The translations under genes and the position numbers were made by a program. Positions 25,801-31,800 of a DNA stretch of 64,000 nucleotides are shown here, in pieces. The number at the start of each line of letters is the position of its first letter. Positions within the stretch are counted from its first letter, which is position 1. This stretch comes from Candidula unifasciata (Eukaryota > Mollusca > Gastropoda > Stylommatophora > Geomitridae), in the NCBI GenBank assembly GCA_905116865.2, contig CAJHNH020000691.1:511001-575000 (forward strand). The letters are read 5' to 3'. The notes under the pieces were generated by a model that worked only from the letters and a program-made list of their open reading frames with translations, was not told where the DNA came from and did not search any database.

Positions 25801-28800
25801 AATTAGGGGTGTTTCCTTGAAAGTCATAGTGCATCTGCCTGAGAGGCAACAAAGAGTCTGTTTACAAATAAGTCAGATCTGTAAAATAGGAGCATGCAGA
25901 TCAAGACCAAAGTCTAGGAGTGGACGAACAACCAGAAGTTTCCCCTGGAGTTTCCCTCTGGTTAATGCTAAGAAGAAGAAGAGGTATTTGCAGTTGACCA
26001 GTATTAGTAGCAGCAGCAGATGGGAGTCTCCAGAACCATCTCAATCCAGTCAAAACCAAGTGTTTAATGTTGAATGAAGAATCAACATCACAGCACTCGG
26101 GACACCCACATAAGCCCTCCATCCCTATCTTCAGCAGCAAACAAAGAGTTGCAGTTCCGATGGCACCGGTAACTGCCCTTCCCCTGAGTGTTGAGCGTCT
26201 GCCAATACCAAGTGTGAGAAATATAATATGAAGACAAAAAGCATTCAACAGACAGAGAAAGATATTAAAAATGAATAAATTAGATAAAAGAGTGTCATGT
26301 TACCAGCTGCCACAGACAGCCACACTGAAGAAATGTAGCGACACAGAGCAAGGGTAATGCTGCTCAAGTGTGTTTGTCTCTCTCTCTCTCTCTCTATCTC
26401 TCTCTTTCTTTATTTCTTTCTCACAGCACATTAGTTACTGAATACTGTTGGAGACACCTAGTCAGTAAGCACTTGATATTGATGATTAATAGCCGCTGAG
26501 TTGGAAAGAATCTCTTTAGGAAATCTGGTAACTAATATCTAGTTTAAAACCCCCCCCCCCCCCCAAAAAAAAAGAACATGTTAATATGAAAATCCCCAGA
26601 TGCTTCCTCTCTTAACTCGTTCACTACTGACAGCCCCTCATCAGATGAGCAGCTTAATCTCATTTTTTGTACTTCATTCAGCTAATGCTTTGAGCAGAGT
26701 GGCAAGCTTCTGTGGGAAGATCACGGGTTGTGGACATACTTTGGATCTTTTCTCTAGGTCATAGATCTGCACCACTGGGTGGTGAATTGATACATGACAA
26801 GGCAATTAGTAGAGAAACAAGATTAATATGATCTGGAGAGAATGAAGCACCTGGGTGTAACCAGAGGGTCTGGCCGGCTCACTACACTCAGAGGAAAGGC
26901 AAGATGGATATATAACCAGACTGTGACCGTTACCATCAGTATTGAAACTCTGTGCTGGCTGCTGAAGATGAGGATGGAGCACGCATGGGAATGCCCTGAG
27001 TGCTGTGATGTCAATTCTTGACTCGACTCAACTCATTCAGCTGTTACACTAGCCATTGAATCCTAATTGTTACTTTACTCTCTAGCCCCGAGAAAGCCAT
27101 TTTTGTGGCTTTAACAGGCTTATGTTGGCATGTTGTCTTTAGACAGTGCCTGTACGTCTGTATGACAGCTTTGGTACTGCCACAACTGCATAGTGTGTAG
27201 ACATGGTGGGTATGATTTACCAACCCAACAAATTGCAATTATTATTTGGGTGACATTTTTTTGTTTCATTGTGATAGTAAAGTAAAGGTCCCTTTTCCAC
27301 ACCTTTGGGCATATAGGGCTAGACCTATATTTTTGTAGACCAATCGGCACAAGATGGGTGATGTGGTCAGCATCACGCCGGCCGTCTTTACTCCTGGGGA
27401 CTGCACCCGGTACCCACTCAAGGCTGGGTTGACCTGGGAGTCAAGGTCATTTTTTTTTTTAAAGTCTGGCTCCGCCAGGGAGCGAACCCGTGACCTTCTG
27501 ATCCCCATGCAAGTATCTAGCCGCTATGCCACAGCGACTCCTGTTTCATAGTGATGTCGTAATAAATTTATCATGACCTCACTTTGCTCTCTGTGGCTGT
27601 GTCAACAAAATCCTTGTTTTCTTAATCAAAGGGAAAGAAAGCAGTTATTTCTTTGCTCCATCTGTATTTAGTGATTACTTCCCTTCGTTTAAAAAAAAAA
27701 AATCCTTTTGCTCAAAATAATTAAATAGGAGAAATCTATACTTTTAGGGACCTGTGGGCTGCTATATCTCAATAGTTAGCAAGCTTGACTGTCTTCTCAA
27801 TGGTCTTGGGTTCCAACTTCCCTAAATAAAAAAATAAAAAACTGACCATGACTCAAAATTTCTTCTGCTTCTTCTTCAATGTCAGACGGGCCTGCGTGCC
27901 CAAATTGTAACCCTTTGAAAATAAAGTTTGTTCGTTTGTTCATTCGTTCTTTTTCTCTAGTTTCTTAGGACAGAGTTTCAGAAAATTATAATGATACATT
28001 TATTGTTAAAAAATTTAAAAAAGGTAAATTTTAAAGATATTTAAGGGGCAAATTTGTTCTTTCTGCCCAATACAGTTAATATAGGAACTCTACTAGACTC
28101 TACAACTATGTGTTTAAAATAATAACTGCTTTGATAAAATGAGTAGAAAGTAACAGGTGTTTAGTACTGAAAGAGTTAACAATGCATATTTAAAAGCAGT
28201 GATCTTTAGTAAGGATGTATTTTAATTGTTTTTCTGCAGTACATTGACATGGGGCGATCCCAAGATGCATTGGATGCTTACCGCAATGCCACAAGTCTCA
28301 AACCAACTCATTGGAATGCTTGGAATAATGCCGTTGTACTTCTGGATAACCTGGGTAGGAATATAACTTTTTTCCACTGTTGTTCCCACTGAGTAGTGGA
28401 GTGCCTAGGAGGTAAAAGGTGCTGAGGTTAAATCAGATTGGGAACATTTGTATAAAATGTGAGGATGGGAGGTTCCTCTCTGACTTCTGGGTTGTAGAAA
28501 ATAAAGGACCCTTATCACACCAAGGGTGCTTTATGTAGGTATAGAACACTCAGTGTATATTGTCTATGTTGTTGATTTGGCATCTAAACATCTAAGATAG
28601 AAGACAGTAAAGGACCCTTTTCTATACCTTGATAGATACTCCCCACATGGATTCTGGGGACCCATTGGGGGAGGGAGGGGGATGTGGACTAGACCCACTG
28701 GCTGCCAACGAGCATGTCATAGAAGGTGACTAGTTAAGGGCGTTTCCTTTGAAGTCGGAGCATATCTGCCTGAGAAGTAAGAGGGACAAACAATCTGCAT

Positions 28801-31800
28801 ACAGATAAAGCAGATCTGTAAAAAGGATGTGCATCCAAAACATGGGTTTTGGAACAAGACAAGTCCAGAAGTGGATACACAACCGAAGCCTGTTGCCGGA
28901 GTTCACAGCCGGTCAACACAAAGAAGAAGTGATACTTTGATATATTCCAAGGATATAGTACTATCACTATATTTTTGTAGACCACACATCAGTTGGTGGT
29001 TGTCGTGATAGCTGCTTTTACTTCCAAGAGCATTTCCTGGTGCTCATGTATGGGCTGGGTTGACTTGAGAGCCCAGGTGAGTTTAACAGTTCTGCCTTGA
29101 AGGAGATTTGAAACCACAAACACAGGGCCAGCATACAAGCCACAGCGCTACTATGGCTCCCAGTCTTCTTACATAAAAAAGTAAAGTAAAAGACTCTTCA
29201 TGTCTTTGAGGTATCAGGTATATGGTGCTAGACTTATATTTTTGTAAACCAGTTGGAATCCATTGGGTGGGGGGGCGAGAGGTAAAAATAAGAGGATCAA
29301 CTTCAATGGAACCAGCAGTCTGCATACAAATGAGTCAGGTCTGTAAAACGGATGCACATGCAACACTCAGGTTCTGGAACAGGAATGCAGTCCAAAAGTG
29401 GATGAACAACTGAACTTTCAACCAGAGTTTACAGCTGGTGAATGTGAAGACGAAGAAGATTGCACTGGGTTTTATCATATTTAGCTCAGTCTATCTCTGC
29501 AGAATGGCTAGTAGCCGCCTGTCGAAAGCGTTACACTAAGGTCATGCTCTATGGCCTCCAGCAACAATCCCGAGAGATCTCCGTAAAAATTATGCTTGTG
29601 AACTGAGCGCTGCCACTGTGAAATAAATCCATGACCTTTAGAGCACAAGGCAAACAACCACTTCTCCATACATTACCTGGTGTCCATTTTAGGCTAGACC
29701 AATCTGGAAGCCAAGATACATTTTTGTTTTCAAATCCACCATGTTGTGGATATGGACCCTAGCATCTAGCCACTAAGTTATAACAGCTCTTACTTTTCTC
29801 AGATAAGGGTGACACAATATAATTTATTACTTGATGGCCTCAGAAGTGTTCTCAAGGTTATTTGCTCCTTCTTCAGGGTTATATGACCAGGCGGTAAACC
29901 TGGCATTTTCCGCACTCAAATTTCTGCCAGATAATTCTGCGTTAATGTTCACCTTGGCAAGTTGTTATGGCAAGCAGGGCAAGTTTGAGGAGAGTGAGAA
30001 GTGGTTCCTGGCAGCCCTGCAGAGAAATCCACAGAACGCAAACATTCACCTTAACCTAGGTACGTCAGATGTTTTTTTTTAAAGAAGTGGATAAGTTGTA
30101 TATTTCATATCCACTGATAAGTAAATTATAACCCCTGTGTGGGTTCCGGGGCCCCATTGTGGGGAAAACAAGAATAGACCCACTGCCTCCCCAAAAGCAT
30201 GTCGTAAGAGTCGACTAATTGGGGAGCTTTCTTTGAAGTCAGAGTGCATCTGCCGGAGAGGCAAGGAACCAACAGTCTGTATTCAAGAGAATGAGATCTG
30301 TAAACTGATGCACACGCAACACTCAGGTTCTGGAGCAGGACTGCAGTTCAGTAGTGGACGAGCAACCAGAACTTTCCGCCAGAGTGTACAGCTGGTGAAC
30401 GTGAAGAATAAGAAGAAAAGTAAATTATGGGTATTTTAATTAGAGTGGAAACTCTTGTGCATCTTATTTTGTTTGATCTTAAAATTGTGCTTTGTGTTAT
30501 GGTTTAAAGCTTGGCTGCATTATCCGCATCTTTTGGCACAACATACTCGATTTGAGCAAACTCTTGATAAGCACATTTTACGACGAGCCTACTAAGGGGC
30601 AGTTCTTCCTCTTCTTTCCATTCACTGGCTGTAAACACCTACAGGAAAGTTCCGGTTTGTCCTCCACTGCTGGACTTTAGTCTTGTTCCACATCTTGAAT
30701 TTTTCCTGTTGGGGGGCGGTGAGTGTTCCTTTTTCCACCCACAAAAAATGTGGATCTTGAACTCGCACAGGGAGGATAATAATGACTGGATCCTGTAATT
30801 ATCTTATGGTTCTGGATCCATGCCTGAATGTTGGCAAGAAACAGATTCTATGACCACTAGTAATTGAACCCATACCACTGTCTTGTTAAACTAGTGATAT
30901 GTTTAGGAAGGGGGAGAGGATGTGGAAATTAATAACAAATAAAAAAAGGTCAAGGAGCATTTTCCACACCTTCAGGCATTTTGGGCATATAGGGCTAGAC
31001 CTGTATTTTATAGACCACTGGACACTAGGTGGGTGATATGGTCAACATTATGCCGGCCGCATTTACTTCCCATTGTCACAGTGCTTGCACCTGGTGTCCG
31101 TTCAATCTTGGGTCGACCATGGAGTCTTGCTGATCCACCAACAATTTCATGTAAGAGGTAGATTGGATCATCTTTCTCGTCCAGGATTGGGGTCTGTAGG
31201 GTTAACACTCAGGCACGAAAACCAAACTGGTTGAAATCCTAGAAACCTTGTTCAACCACATAATGTGTTTGGTTAGATGTCAGGCAGGCAGCGAAATAAC
31301 ATTTCTTTTTTTCTTTTTGGTGGGCCGCAAGTGTAAAAAGTTTGAGAAATACTGTAAAAGATATACAACTAACAATTGTTTTCTAAAGCATATTTATTCA
31401 CTTGTGAATTTTGCTGTCCCCGTATGGGTTCCGGGGCCTCATTGTGGGGAAAACATGAATCGACCCACTACCTCCCCAACAAGCATGTTGAAAGAGTTGT
31501 TTAATCCAGGGCTTCCTTCAAAGTCAGAGTGCATCTGTCCAAGAGGCAAGGAACAACCAACTGCACACAAGTAAGCCAATAAAAACAGATGTACAGGGCA
31601 AAACTCTGGCCCTGTTAAAAGGCAGAGTTCAAATGGACATTCAGCCAGGACTTTCCTCCGGTGAATGAAGAAAAAGAATTCCACTGCACACACTTGCCCT
31701 CCTTGTTGATGCTGACAGTTTTTGCACTGAACTGAAAGGGTTCTGATGTAATCTAAAGGCAGTTGTAGTGCTAATGAATAACTTCTCACTGTGATATGAG

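Larger units (their letters stand above)
26616..28175. mobile_element. Possible piggyBac-like element with TTAA ends
   Basis: TTAA occurs at 26612-26615 and 28176-28179. The termini CTCGTTCACTACTGACA and (inverse) CTCTTTCAGTACTAAACA agree at most of 17 positions and resemble the ends of the 10938-12044 element (CTCTTT[CA]AGGCCC). The interior holds nested LINE and SINE copies and no transposase frame. Confidence 0.5.

Noticed and set aside
27440..27543. Possible genuine tRNA gene on the minus strand
   Set aside because: The A-box and B-box-like parts belong to a repeated SINE (several copies), and a complete cloverleaf is not evident.
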